A DNA stretch of 64,000 bases from CAYXZQ01 sp963717515 (GCA_963717515.1 OY970338.1:186001-250000), one strand, 5' to 3'; counted from the stretch's first letter, positions 17,176-24,752 are shown. The notes: generated from the sequence alone by a model not told the origin. Translations and numbers: made by a program.

Positions 17176-17619
17176 TTATAAATGTTTTTGTATGAACTCC
17201 CTGAGGAGCGAGCCGTCGTCTGTCCTTATGCTGTAGCTGTAGATGTCTAGCCTCTTCTTTTTGAGGAAGCTCAGGTATCTTTCCCTGGTTTCCTCGTCCC
17301 ATGTCTCGAACTCCCTCCTCGTCCTGCAGAGATGCTCTGTGCTGCAGTGGGCTATCCTTATGTCTATCATGTTGTTGAGCTCAGGGTGGAGGGGGCAGAT
17401 GACAGCATCGCCTGCGAGGATGAGGTTCCTGCATATGCCTGAGGGGCGCAGGTCGTTTCGCTTTGCCCTGTCCCTGAAAGCTTTGTTGTCCTCAGCATAC
17501 TCGTACTCTATGGAGTTCTTCTCAAGGTCTGCCCTTATCATGTCCTTGGACTTGTAGGTATGTCCGCAGCATCCGAAACACGAGAGGTTCAGTTCTGTGA
17601 GCTGGCATAGGTTGTGCAT
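17176..17619 (-). CDS. cysteine-rich conserved protein, probable metal binding
   Basis: The 147-residue soluble protein has several cysteine groups: LSCFGCCGHTYKSK near residue 15, GICRNLI, AVICPLHPELN and AHCSTEHLCRTRREFETW. Their order suggests an iron-sulfur or zinc site. No family name comes to mind. The leaderless start at 17619 is supported by a TATA box at 17641-17653. It is transcribed divergently from the HD-GYP gene. Confidence 0.7.
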   Translation of the reverse strand: MHNLCQLTELNLSCFGCCGHTYKSKDMIRADLEKNSIEYEYAEDNKAFRDRAKRNDLRPSGICRNLILAGDAVICPLHPELNNMIDIRIAHCSTEHLCRTRREFETWDEETRERYLSFLKKKRLDIYSYSIRTDDGSLLREFIQKHL

Positions 17620-17696
17620 TTCATATGCGTGTTCTGCGGGCTTATAAAAATATTATGCTTGATGGATATCTGTCACCACTAATCAGTTTCAATAAA

Positions 17697-17714
17697 CGAA
17701 AGATTTAAATACTA
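17697..17714 (+). promoter_or_regulatory. BRE/TATA promoter of the HD-GYP gene
   Basis: CGAAAGATTTAAATACTA is identical over 18 bases to the promoter at 23120-23137 and has a purine-rich BRE followed by TTTAAATA. It lies 35-40 bases upstream of the ATG at 17746, leaving a short leader. Confidence 0.7.
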
Positions 17715-17745
17715 GGTCTTTCTATAATAGTATAGGGTTTCAAAC

Positions 17746-18576
17746 ATGATAGCAAATGACATTGATGTCATCTTTCCCCATGAGTTCAGCGAGAAGCTGA
17801 CTCCGAAGGAGCTGAGGTCAGTCATCTCAGGCATCTCCATAGAGGATGTCATCCAGAGCGCTGTGTCCAATGTCGAGATGTCCTACAGGCTCATAGCTGA
17901 GAACAGGGATACAGGGATGGGGTTTTCTTACATGACACGTTCTGTCGAGCAGCTTGTGGCATTCATGTCTATCTATCCTGAAAAGCATGCTGGCGCGCTC
18001 GACAGGCTGCATGACAGCAATTCCTTATACAGCCATCCTGCGGATGTCCAGATAATGTCAGTCATCTTCGCCATGAGGTTCAATGAATCCATGAACGGCA
18101 GTTTCATCAATCCCTATGACATGGGCATAGCAGCAGGGCTGCATGACATAGGCAAGCTCTATGTCGACAAGGGGATACTTGAGAAGGACGGTGTGCTAAA
18201 CCCGTGTGAGATGACAGAGATGAGAGATCACCCCCTCCACGGCTACAACATGCTCGGAGACGTTGCCAATGACGAGATAAGGCTGATGGTGCTCTACCAA
18301 CATTTCAACAACGGAAGGGGATATCCCGAGGGGCTCGAGCCTTCTTATGCAGGATACAAGGAGAGGATGCTCTCGGCAATCGACAAGTACGACGCTCTCA
18401 GGAGCGGAAGGCCCTACAAGGAGCCCATGGGCATGGGACAGGCTTTGACAGAGATTAGCAGGATGGTGGACAGGGGGGAGATGACAGTGGGTATAGCATC
18501 TGACCTGACCATGTTCCTCAAGCACAACACCACAGAGGGCAGGGATCTCATGCCGAAAGGCAACTGGCTGCATTAG
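17746..18576 (+). CDS. HD-GYP domain phosphodiesterase (c-di-GMP type)
   Basis: The 276-residue protein is about 95 residues of unknown helical domain followed by an HD-GYP domain: HPADVQIM (His at 97), GLHDIGKLYVDKGIL (HD at 133-134), HPLHG (162-166), QHFNNGRGYPEGL (GYP at 192-194), AIDKYDALRSGRPYK. These domains hydrolyse cyclic di-GMP or related dinucleotides through a two- or three-metal site. HHExxDG is altered to YQHFNNG, so one metal-ligand histidine and the glutamate are missing or shifted, while HD, HP, GYP and DKYDAL are intact. Activity is likely but metal content may differ. It is the natural counterpart of the GGDEF protein 6.5 kb away. Confidence 0.88.
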   Translation: MIANDIDVIFPHEFSEKLTPKELRSVISGISIEDVIQSAVSNVEMSYRLIAENRDTGMGFSYMTRSVEQLVAFMSIYPEKHAGALDRLHDSNSLYSHPADVQIMSVIFAMRFNESMNGSFINPYDMGIAAGLHDIGKLYVDKGILEKDGVLNPCEMTEMRDHPLHGYNMLGDVANDEIRLMVLYQHFNNGRGYPEGLEPSYAGYKERMLSAIDKYDALRSGRPYKEPMGMGQALTEISRMVDRGEMTVGIASDLTMFLKHNTTEGRDLMPKGNWLH

Positions 18577-18613
18577 CGAAAGGTTTTTATGCTCTTCAGG
18601 AATCTCTCTGTTC

Positions 18614-18844
18614 ATGAAGAAGGATACCCTCAAGGTCGTGCGGTCTGCGTCATTCACCCTGTTTTTCTTCGGGCTGCTTGGCTGGCTCTATATTGTCGGC
18701 GCTGCTTATGTACATCCAGAGACACTTCCAATACATCTGACGCATTATTTCTCATGGCCCCGCGAGGACACATTCGGGATGATATGCTTTGTGGTGTCGT
18801 TCTTGAGCTTCTTTGTGTGGAACATGGCAAGAGAACATCATTGA
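18614..18844 (+). CDS. small two-helix membrane protein
   Basis: A 76-residue protein with two hydrophobic segments (SFTLFFFGLLGWLYIVGAAYV and MICFVVSFLSFFVWNM) separated by a polar loop. Function unknown. The ATG lies about 26 bases from a TATA-like TTTTTATG at 18582-18591. It ends convergently against the toxin gene, overlapping by seven bases. Confidence 0.65.
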   Translation: MKKDTLKVVRSASFTLFFFGLLGWLYIVGAAYVHPETLPIHLTHYFSWPREDTFGMICFVVSFLSFFVWNMAREHH

Positions 18845-19074
18845 TAGATCCTGTCGTGATGGTCATAGTCCTCGAATGAGACTGTCTTTTGCTTATGGTC
18901 GATCCAGAATATCAGGACAAGATGCCCGATATGTATCCTGCTTATCCCTTTCATGCTGTGGTGCAGGAGCTTGTATATTTTCAACGGGTTGTCCTGGATC
19001 CACTGCATCATAGGCAGCCGGATCCTTTTTTTTAGCCTGCCCAATTTTTTTGTCAATTCTATATTTTCCATCAT
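18838..19074 (-). CDS. RelE-family toxin (putative mRNA interferase)
   Basis: The 78-residue protein has the RelE/ParE core: LGRLKKR, NPLKIYKLLHHSMKGISRIHIGHLVLIF and the C-terminal FEDYDHHDRIY typical of archaeal RelE proteins. RelE toxins cleave mRNA in the ribosome. The ATG overlaps the antitoxin stop (ATGATGA). The segment between LKKR and IQDNP is shorter and less conserved than usual. An adjacent frame through the run of eight A reads KKKDPAAYDAV, which looks more like RelE, so the gene may carry compensating frameshifts. Confidence 0.72.
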   Translation of the reverse strand: MMENIELTKKLGRLKKRIRLPMMQWIQDNPLKIYKLLHHSMKGISRIHIGHLVLIFWIDHKQKTVSFEDYDHHDRIYQ

Positions 19075-19295
19075 ACACTTTTCTCAAACTCCTCTCTCGA
19101 CAGATGCCTGCCCTTGATTATTTTTTTCAGCTTCTCCCTGTAGTCAGGCCTCAGCTTCGGCTCAAGGAGTTCCTGGCCGTATGAGAGCGTGACGTACTCT
19201 ATGGCCTCTGACTTGTCCCTGAGGTTGTGCCTCGCCTTGACGATGTTGAGTATCTGGTTCGCCTGGTCGGATATCTTTATCATCGCATTCACCAT
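19071..19295 (-). CDS. DUF2683-family antitoxin
   Basis: A 74-residue protein, VNAMIKISDQANQILNIVKA then SEAIEYVTLSYGQELLEPKLRP, matching the DUF2683 proteins that precede RelE genes in DPANN and other archaea. The N-terminal half resembles a ribbon-helix-helix DNA-binding domain and the C-terminal helix should cap the toxin. The ATG at 19295 is preferred over 19304. A palindrome at 19300-19315 lies between TATA box and ATG, as expected for autoregulation. Confidence 0.8.
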   Translation of the reverse strand: MVNAMIKISDQANQILNIVKARHNLRDKSEAIEYVTLSYGQELLEPKLRPDYREKLKKIIKGRHLSREEFEKSV

Positions 19296-19299
19296 ATAT

Positions 19300-19315
19300 A
19301 TCACCTATATGTGAT
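19300..19315. promoter_or_regulatory. palindromic operator of the toxin-antitoxin operon
   Basis: ATCAC, six bases, GTGAT. It lies between the TATA-like run at about 19325-19338 and the antitoxin ATG at 19295 (minus strand). The same palindrome with a different centre occurs at 47249-47264. Confidence 0.55.
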
Positions 19316-19389
19316 ATGTATATGATATATATAAATATTGTGAAGCTTTCTCTTTTTAAAAGTTCGATTGCTTTTTTCTGGAAAAGCTT

Positions 19390-19510
19390 TCAGGAAAAGC
19401 GGAAATCAGGAGGCCTCGTCCACCCATAGATGGATGGACTCGTTGTCCGGGAGGAGAGAGACCTTTATCTGGGCTCTCCGGAAGGATTGGTTCAGGGTGA
19501 ATGATTTTTT
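19390..19510 (+). ncRNA. candidate structured noncoding RNA
   Basis: The 420 bases between the antitoxin and the surface-protein gene contain no supported ORF. Within them, 19400-19495 is a GC-rich island in AT-rich sequence. GTCCACCCAT (19418-19427) faces ATGGATGGAC (19430-19439) with one mismatch, and TCCGG (from 19446) faces CTCTCCGGA (19473-19481). A TATA-like TTTTTAAAAG lies at 19359-19368, about 28 bases upstream, and a run of seven T follows at 19504-19510. Promoter, structure and terminator are all present in order, but no known RNA family was recognised. The rest of the gap is AT-rich and holds the promoter (TTTAAATA at 19604-19611) of the next gene. Confidence 0.35.
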
Positions 19511-19736
19511 TAGGAGAAATTTTTGTTCATATTTACTTATCTAATAATATAATATACGATAATTTATCCAGAAATGCATTTTATTTATCCTGAAAAATAG
19601 TTAGATTTAAATAAAAAACTTCATAACCTTTCTGACGGTGGGGGGTACAAGGCAGTTATTTCTAAGCAGAGGCCCTGATACATAAAAAAGAGAACTATTT
19701 CCAGGTAGATGTAAGGCTGGAAAAAGAGGTGAAAAA

Positions 19737-20348
19737 ATGAAAAAGATTAGAGTTTTTGGAAAAGAACTCAGCGTTCTTTTGGTTGTGGGAATTGTGATGG
19801 CCATGGGCGTGACAGCTTATATGGTGGGTTATCTGAGCAACTCGTTAACAACATCTGTGGATATTACAAGCCCGTTGGAGTTTGCTTTCAACAAAGTTGG
19901 TGGGCCGACAACCATAGATTTGCCTGACACATTCGGCGGTGGTGAAATCAATTATACGACAGTTGTCAAGAATGATGCAAACCAAGACATTGAAGTCTAC
20001 AGGGTAATACATGAGATAACAAATGAGGATGGACAGGATTGGGATGGGCATGAATTCGATGGCGTATATCTTTCACAGGACGGCGGTGCTGAGCAGGATA
20101 TCACAAGCATGCTATGTTATGTCGGCGCTGCTGGAAATTTGCATCCATTCGTTGATATCGGCAGTCAGCACACAGATGTTGCTAGGATTATCTTTGCAGA
20201 TGGCTGTGATGAAAGTGATGCCTTGTATACACACCCAGCAGATACGGCAATCAGGAATGACATAAGGATTGTCCTGAACGAAGGCATGATCGGTTCTTAC
20301 TCCATGAAATTGTGCCATCTTCAAGATCTTGCTGAACCTTGCCCATAG
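19737..20348 (+). CDS. secreted or membrane-anchored surface protein
   Basis: A basic N-terminus (MKKIRVFGKE) and one hydrophobic segment (LSVLLVVGIVMAMGVTAYMV) are followed by a beta-rich, acidic exterior domain with Asn-Tyr-Thr and a few cysteines (MLCYVG, FADGCDESDA, MKLCHLQD). It is a signal peptide or N-terminal anchor with about 180 residues outside. GAGGTG sits four bases before the ATG and the TATA box is 125 bases upstream, giving a long leader of about 100 bases. It is followed one base later by the next gene, so the two form an operon. Confidence 0.7.
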   Translation: MKKIRVFGKELSVLLVVGIVMAMGVTAYMVGYLSNSLTTSVDITSPLEFAFNKVGGPTTIDLPDTFGGGEINYTTVVKNDANQDIEVYRVIHEITNEDGQDWDGHEFDGVYLSQDGGAEQDITSMLCYVGAAGNLHPFVDIGSQHTDVARIIFADGCDESDALYTHPADTAIRNDIRIVLNEGMIGSYSMKLCHLQDLAEPCP

Positions 20349-20349
20349 G

Positions 20350-20895
20350 ATGAGAGCCCTTTTTTTATTTTTTATTCTTATTATATTGATTCCTTTAGCA
20401 ACAGCTCCTTACGGTGGAGAGACTTTCAAGATCGCAAAGATTGACCAATGCAAGTACATGTCTGTAAAGGTCAAGGGTTCGATTGATATTGACCATGGTG
20501 AATATGACATCAAGGGCTGTTATGAAATAAGGCCCAACCAATGGGTCTGTCATTGTCATGATAATTTCAGGCTTCTCATGGAGACATTGCCGAACACGAT
20601 CAACAATTATACAATCGTCGCCAAGAGCTATTATCCTGTCAAGGATAAAGACAAGGACGGGATTGCTGATGAAGACGACAAATGCCCAAAATCAGACACC
20701 AAGAATGTTGATTCTGACGGATGCAGCGCATCACAGATATGCAGCCAAGTAAAGATTTCGTCTAGCAGGAGATACAAGTACAGCACAATGCTCAGGTGTT
20801 ATTCCACTGACTGGAAGGACAATGAGAGAAGATATTTTCCTGGTGATTGCACAGTTTCGAAGAACAAATGTGTCGCTGCAAAGCATGCAAACTGA
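20350..20895 (+). CDS. secreted protein with thrombospondin type 3-like calcium repeat
   Basis: The ATG at 20350 follows the previous stop after one base. A clean signal peptide (ALFLFFILIILIPLATA) precedes a cysteine-rich domain (CKYM, GCYEI, WVCHCHDN). Then comes DKDKDGIADEDDKCPKSD with a partner VDSDGC, the Asp-rich calcium-binding pattern of thrombospondin type 3 repeats. A third cysteine-rich segment closes the 181-residue protein. It probably sits at the cell surface with the 19737 protein, stabilised by disulfides and calcium. Confidence 0.75.
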   Translation: MRALFLFFILIILIPLATAPYGGETFKIAKIDQCKYMSVKVKGSIDIDHGEYDIKGCYEIRPNQWVCHCHDNFRLLMETLPNTINNYTIVAKSYYPVKDKDKDGIADEDDKCPKSDTKNVDSDGCSASQICSQVKISSSRRYKYSTMLRCYSTDWKDNERRYFPGDCTVSKNKCVAAKHAN

Positions 20896-20978
20896 TATTT
20901 CTCGATCTGATCTTCATGCTTGAAAGTTTTTAGAATTATCACAAAATCCTAATTTTTTATCCTAAAATTTTCCAAACA

Positions 20979-21044
20979 TTTATATAGTCTACCTTTATCT
21001 CCGTTACCGCTGAAGAGTAATTAAATATATGTTCCACTCTTCAG
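20979..21044 (+). promoter_or_regulatory. strong promoter and 5'-terminal hairpin of the surface-protein mRNA
   Basis: TTTATATA at 20979-20986 predicts a transcript start at about 21008-21012. CTGAAGAGT (21010-21018) and ACTCTTCAG (21036-21044) are perfect complements with a 17-base AT-rich loop, so the mRNA would begin with a stem-loop. A strong GGAGGGGG ribosome site follows at 21061-21068, before the ATG at 21073. Such 5' hairpins often stabilise abundant mRNAs. Confidence 0.65.
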
Positions 21045-21072
21045 TCAAGAAATAAAAATCGGAGGGGGTAAA

Positions 21073-21900
21073 ATGAAAAAAATTTTGATTGCCATATTGG
21101 CATCGCTTGTTATGGTCATAGGAATAGCAAGCGCGACAACGACAGTGGATACAACCTGGGATGGTGGCGGAATAATGCACACTGTCTTCAATTCAGGTGA
21201 CGACTATTCCGCTACCCTGGATACAACAGGTACTTTTTTCAGCGGACAGTTCCACGCAACAGACTACGACGACAACCCGTACAGCTACGGAGTCGACTCA
21301 TCCAAGTCCAATGTCGTCGCATCAGTGACCAATGGTGAAATAGAATACACTGCAAACAGACTTGACAGCAAATCAAGTTATGGCGCTGCAGGCCAGACAT
21401 CCTACTCATATGTTGGAAGTTCAGGTACCGCAGCTATGGCTTGGACCACAAAGACCAACTACGCAAGCATGGACAACTGCCAATATAGCCAGCCGACAAC
21501 TACAAATGGAAAGAATTTTGAAGCAACTGGCAGCGTATATATGATCCAGCACCAAATAACAGACAGCAGTGGTGACGGAGCTAATTTCCTAGCATCTGGA
21601 GATGGTTCTGCAATGATTAAACTCCAAGGGGAGACATCAGCTGGTTCAGCATTTAACATGGGACACTTGCCTGTATGCGGTGACGGCAAAGCATGGTGCA
21701 ATAATTATGCAACATTTGCTGGAACTGGTTCAGGTGACTTCAATGTGAACGCATGGGCAGACAACGACCTATCAGTCCACAATAGTGGAACACCATGGAC
21801 AATCCCAGGCGACGGTTCTGATGACAGTGCACAGTTCAATTTGCACGTCAGCTACGCAGGCGACTGGTCGATGCCTGACTTCGGAGTCAAGGGCAACTAG
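21073..21900 (+). CDS. abundant secreted surface protein (S-layer-like candidate)
   Basis: The 275-residue protein has a signal peptide (ILIAILASLVMVIGIASA). The mature part is rich in Ser, Thr, Gly, Asp and aromatic residues, with an almost continuous beta pattern and very few Lys or Arg. Two or three cysteine pairs are visible (DNCQY, PVCGDGKAWCNN). There is no membrane anchor. The hairpin leader, very strong ribosome site and T-run terminator at 21907 predict high expression as a single-gene transcript. A major envelope protein is the simplest reading, but no S-layer family was recognised. Confidence 0.7.
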   Translation: MKKILIAILASLVMVIGIASATTTVDTTWDGGGIMHTVFNSGDDYSATLDTTGTFFSGQFHATDYDDNPYSYGVDSSKSNVVASVTNGEIEYTANRLDSKSSYGAAGQTSYSYVGSSGTAAMAWTTKTNYASMDNCQYSQPTTTNGKNFEATGSVYMIQHQITDSSGDGANFLASGDGSAMIKLQGETSAGSAFNMGHLPVCGDGKAWCNNYATFAGTGSGDFNVNAWADNDLSVHNSGTPWTIPGDGSDDSAQFNLHVSYAGDWSMPDFGVKGN

Positions 21901-21906
21901 ACATAA

Positions 21907-21928
21907 TATTTTTTTATTTTTTTTTATT
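21907..21928 (+). terminator. T-rich terminator after the surface-protein gene
   Basis: Two long T runs directly after the stop codon of the 21073 gene, as in archaeal intrinsic termination. No hairpin is needed. Confidence 0.6.
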
Positions 21929-21968
21929 AAATCAGATCATCTTTCACAACTGTTGGGGGTCAAAGAAA

Positions 21969-23012
21969 ATGAAAAAAGCATCGCTCATAATCATGTCAAT
22001 CCTATTCATATCCATATTCATCCACAGCGCATATGCAAACGGCGATTACCAGAACGAAGAGACCCAGGCGACTGGGGTGCAGGTGGACATAACAGTCGTA
22101 AGCGACGGGGACATAAACTCAAGCACTGTCCTCGACTCAGGAGGCGATGTCAACGCAAACATCGCATGCCTCGCAGACGGTGACTGCAACTACAATGTCG
22201 ACGGGGACATATACGTGCCCGAGGACACGAGCAAGATTAGCATAAACCAGTACCTGAGCCAGCATAACAGCTTCGTCGACAGCACAGACAAGGGACTCAC
22301 ATTGCCGAAGCTCATCGACAAGCTGGAGGAGAACCTCAACCGGTATTTCAGCGGAAAAGGCATGGACAAGGAGACAGCGAGATTCTTCTCTGACCTCGAC
22401 AGCATATTCGTGTCCCACAAGGAATACCAGAAGGCTGTGGACCAGATAAACAGCCTCAACCAGCAGGTGGACGAGCTCAACGCAAGGGTCGCACTGCTGG
22501 AGAAAGCCATGGATGCACAGCCTGACAAGGCCCAGCTCGACAGGGAGATGGCGCTCCAGATGTCAAAAGAGAAGAAGACCCCTGTACAGACAGACGACGG
22601 GAGCATCTGCGACTATGAGAGGTTCGGAGACACCTGCTTCAAGCTCACTGCATACAAGACGACAAAGCCTGCCAAGGCAATCATGCCAGAGGAAGAGCCT
22701 GCAGATTATTCGAATGAAGAGGCGCCTTCGACAGACTTCACAGAGCCTTTTGTCGAGGAGAATGCAACAGAAATAATTGACAGCGAAGGGATGCCCCAGG
22801 AGACAAACGAGACAGCAATGCCTGTAAACAGCACAGAAGAGATGCCGGACAACAGCACCGAGGTAATCCCAGACAACAGCACAGTTGAGATGCCGGACAA
22901 CTCCACAGCAGAATACATAAACGAGGAGTCTGGGCTCAAGGGAAGCTGGGCAATGGACATAGCAAGGGACGTGCTCTCGTTCATGCCTGTGAACTTCACC
23001 CCGGCCTACTGA
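21969..23012 (+). CDS. secreted protein with coiled coil and sequon-rich C-terminal repeat
   Basis: Signal peptide (ASLIIMSILFISIFIHSAYA), then an Asn/Asp-rich beta region (about 25-90). A coiled coil follows (INSLNQQVDELNARVALLEKA, about 160-182), then a small cysteine segment (SICDYERFGDTCFK) and an acidic stalk. Within the stalk, at about 275-310, the pattern NST recurs every eight or nine residues (VNSTEEMPDNSTEVIPDNST and on), with further N-x-T/S sequons around it, so it is probably N-glycosylated. A TGGGGGT ribosome site lies upstream. It is probably a trimeric or dimeric envelope stalk. Function is inferred from architecture only. Confidence 0.7.
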   Translation: MKKASLIIMSILFISIFIHSAYANGDYQNEETQATGVQVDITVVSDGDINSSTVLDSGGDVNANIACLADGDCNYNVDGDIYVPEDTSKISINQYLSQHNSFVDSTDKGLTLPKLIDKLEENLNRYFSGKGMDKETARFFSDLDSIFVSHKEYQKAVDQINSLNQQVDELNARVALLEKAMDAQPDKAQLDREMALQMSKEKKTPVQTDDGSICDYERFGDTCFKLTAYKTTKPAKAIMPEEEPADYSNEEAPSTDFTEPFVEENATEIIDSEGMPQETNETAMPVNSTEEMPDNSTEVIPDNSTVEMPDNSTAEYINEESGLKGSWAMDIARDVLSFMPVNFTPAY

Positions 23013-23119
23013 TTTCTTTTCTTATCATTTTTCCGGGAAAACCCCGGTCGAACTTTTAAAGGATCGGTTCTTTGAGGTCTGTATTAATATGGCAGATCAC
23101 GCTGTCAATGCCTGCAAAT

Positions 23120-23137
23120 CGAAAGATTTAAATACTA
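23120..23137 (+). promoter_or_regulatory. BRE/TATA promoter of the MNT-HEPN operon
   Basis: Identical over 18 bases to the promoter at 17697-17714. TTTAAATA (23127-23134) lies 28 bases from the ATG at 23158, so the mRNA is leaderless. Confidence 0.7.
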
Positions 23138-23157
23138 TTGGTTCATAATTGACCCAT

Positions 23158-23724
23158 ATGGTTCAAAAAAGCAACAATATCGAGCTGGAAGTGATCCAGC
23201 AGCTGCTCAGGCAGGACTGCCATGTCAGGGGGCTTGCCAAAACCCTGGAACAATCGCATTCGACAATACTGAGGAAGCTCGAAAATCTCGCCAGACAGAA
23301 TGTCATCGATTACAGGAAGGAGGGGAGGAACAAGGTGTTTTTTATCAAGGACAATATCGTCTCCAGGAATCACATCCTGCAGGCTGAGATCCACAAGCTC
23401 AATACCTTGCTCGGCAAGTACCAGGACCTGGTAATCATCCTGGAGCAGATAGCAAAAAAAGCAGATGAAAACCTCATAATCGTCTTCGGAAGCTATGCAA
23501 AATTCAGGGCCAGAAGCGACAGCGATATCGACATCTACATAAGGACAGAAGACCGAAACGTCAGAAAGGCTGTAGAGAGCATAAACTCCAAAATCAAGGT
23601 GAAGACCGGACCTTTTGATGCGTCTTCTGCCCTGATAAGAGAGATCATCAAAGACCATGTGATTGTCAGAGGTTTTGAAGAATTTTATGAAAAGAAACGA
23701 TTTCCTGAACAAGCTGAAGAATGA
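23158..23724 (+). CDS. winged-helix plus MNT-type nucleotidyltransferase
   Basis: Residues 1-75 form a winged helix (LEQSHSTILRKLENLARQNV then DYRKEGRNKVFFI). Residues 100-185 are a minimal nucleotidyltransferase with GSYAKFRARSDSDIDIYI, in which the GS motif and two Asp residues form the active site. The start is the ATG at 23158, 28 bases past the TATA box. Together with the overlapping HEPN gene it makes a two-component MNT/HEPN pair, in which the transferase typically modifies and silences the HEPN RNase. The fused DNA-binding domain may autoregulate the operon. Confidence 0.85.
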   Translation: MVQKSNNIELEVIQQLLRQDCHVRGLAKTLEQSHSTILRKLENLARQNVIDYRKEGRNKVFFIKDNIVSRNHILQAEIHKLNTLLGKYQDLVIILEQIAKKADENLIIVFGSYAKFRARSDSDIDIYIRTEDRNVRKAVESINSKIKVKTGPFDASSALIREIIKDHVIVRGFEEFYEKKRFPEQAEE

Positions 23725-24175
23725 AGGGAGGCTGGAACTGGTCGAGCCTAACGGAGAGGTCTGCGAATCTTTCCTGCAAAAATCTGACAACTGCATAGCA
23801 TCGGCAAGATTGCTGCTGGACAATGGGCTGTTTGAGAACTCTGTAGGCATGTCTTACTATGCCATGTACGACTCATTGACAGCGCTTCTTTTCAGGACAG
23901 GGATCAAATGCGAGAACCACTCCGGCTCGATACTGCTGTTGAGATTGTTGTTCAGTGAACAGGAACTGTTCAGGCTTATCTCTGATGCTAAAGAAGAAAG
24001 GATCGACAGGCAGTATTATGTGACAACAGAAAAGGATGAATCGACAAGGCAAAGCGCACAGGAATTGCTGCTGAATGCTGAAAGCTTTTCTGTCAAGATG
24101 AGGCTTGCTATCAAGAACCTGAACAATGATGATATTGATGCTGTCAGGGAAAAATTCGGGATTCTGGCCGACTGA
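23687..24175 (+). CDS. HEPN-domain protein, partner of the MNT nucleotidyltransferase
   Basis: A 162-residue all-helical protein with the HEPN pattern: FLQKSDNCIASARLLLDNGLFENSVGMSYYAMYDSLTALLF, then ENHSGSILLLRLLF and helices with RQYYVTTEKDES. The R-x4-6-H RNase motif is not obvious, so it may be one of the non-catalytic or divergent HEPN proteins. The ATG at 23687 lies 38 bases inside the preceding gene's end, in a different frame, which suggests translational coupling. Confidence 0.8.
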   Translation: MKRNDFLNKLKNEGRLELVEPNGEVCESFLQKSDNCIASARLLLDNGLFENSVGMSYYAMYDSLTALLFRTGIKCENHSGSILLLRLLFSEQELFRLISDAKEERIDRQYYVTTEKDESTRQSAQELLLNAESFSVKMRLAIKNLNNDDIDAVREKFGILAD

Positions 24176-24190
24176 ATCAACCACGAAAGA

Positions 24191-24277
24191 ACCGATGCCC
24201 TGATTGCGGGCATCACGGTGTGGTCCTCTGCCCTTCAGCCATGGAGAAGGCTGTCTGTCATCTTTTTGGGAAATCCC
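24191..24277 (+). other. two tandem hairpins after the HEPN gene
   Basis: GATGCCC (24194-24200) and GGGCATC (24208-24214) form a perfect seven-base stem, extended by ACCG/CGGT with a small bulge. CAGCC and GGCTG at about 24236-24254 form a second hairpin, and a run of five T follows near 24262. This is probably the 3' end of the HEPN mRNA or a small structured RNA. Confidence 0.35.
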
Positions 24278-24360
24278 CTGCCTGACTCTCAAAGGACTGT
24301 TTGCAGGCCTTCATTAACACTTAAACACAGGTTTAATATTGGGCAGCAGCCTACCATGAA

Positions 24361-24752
24361 GCATAGAAGCCTACAGGTGCACAAACTGCGGTAAGGAGAT
24401 ACCGCTCGATTCTGACACGAATTTCTGGGTAGAGTTCGTCCTGGAGCAGGCTGACGATTGCGCAGTCCTCGAGGATGATTATGACAGGGACTCGTGTTAC
24501 CAAGGGTATCATGATAAGACCAAAGACTATGCTGTCTGCAATCTTTTGACACCCGACGGGCCTTCTCAAAGTTCATGCCTGACAGACACATTCAGGTCGA
24601 CCAAAAACATCTCATATTGCAGTATGATAAACGATGCATATTTCAGGGACAGATGCTACATGGTTGCCTATGAAACCCTGAAGGATATCTCGATATGCGA
24701 AATGATGTCAGCCGGGGACATGAGGCGTAATTGCCTCAACATGCATGATTAG
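24361..24752 (+). pseudogene. zinc-ribbon-type protein with no normal start codon (frameshift or ATA start)
   Basis: An open frame of about 130 codons begins just after a TGA and reads SIEAYRCTNCGKEIPLDSDT, then FWVEFVLEQADDCAVLEDD, with six further cysteines (DSCYQGY, AVCNLL, SSCLTD, SYCSM, DRCYM, ISICEMM). The cysteine pattern argues for real coding. A TATA-like TTTAATATT at 24332-24340 predicts a start near 24360, but the only ATG there (24356) is in another frame and soon meets a stop. Either one base was lost near the start, or translation begins at ATA. Family unknown. Confidence 0.45.
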
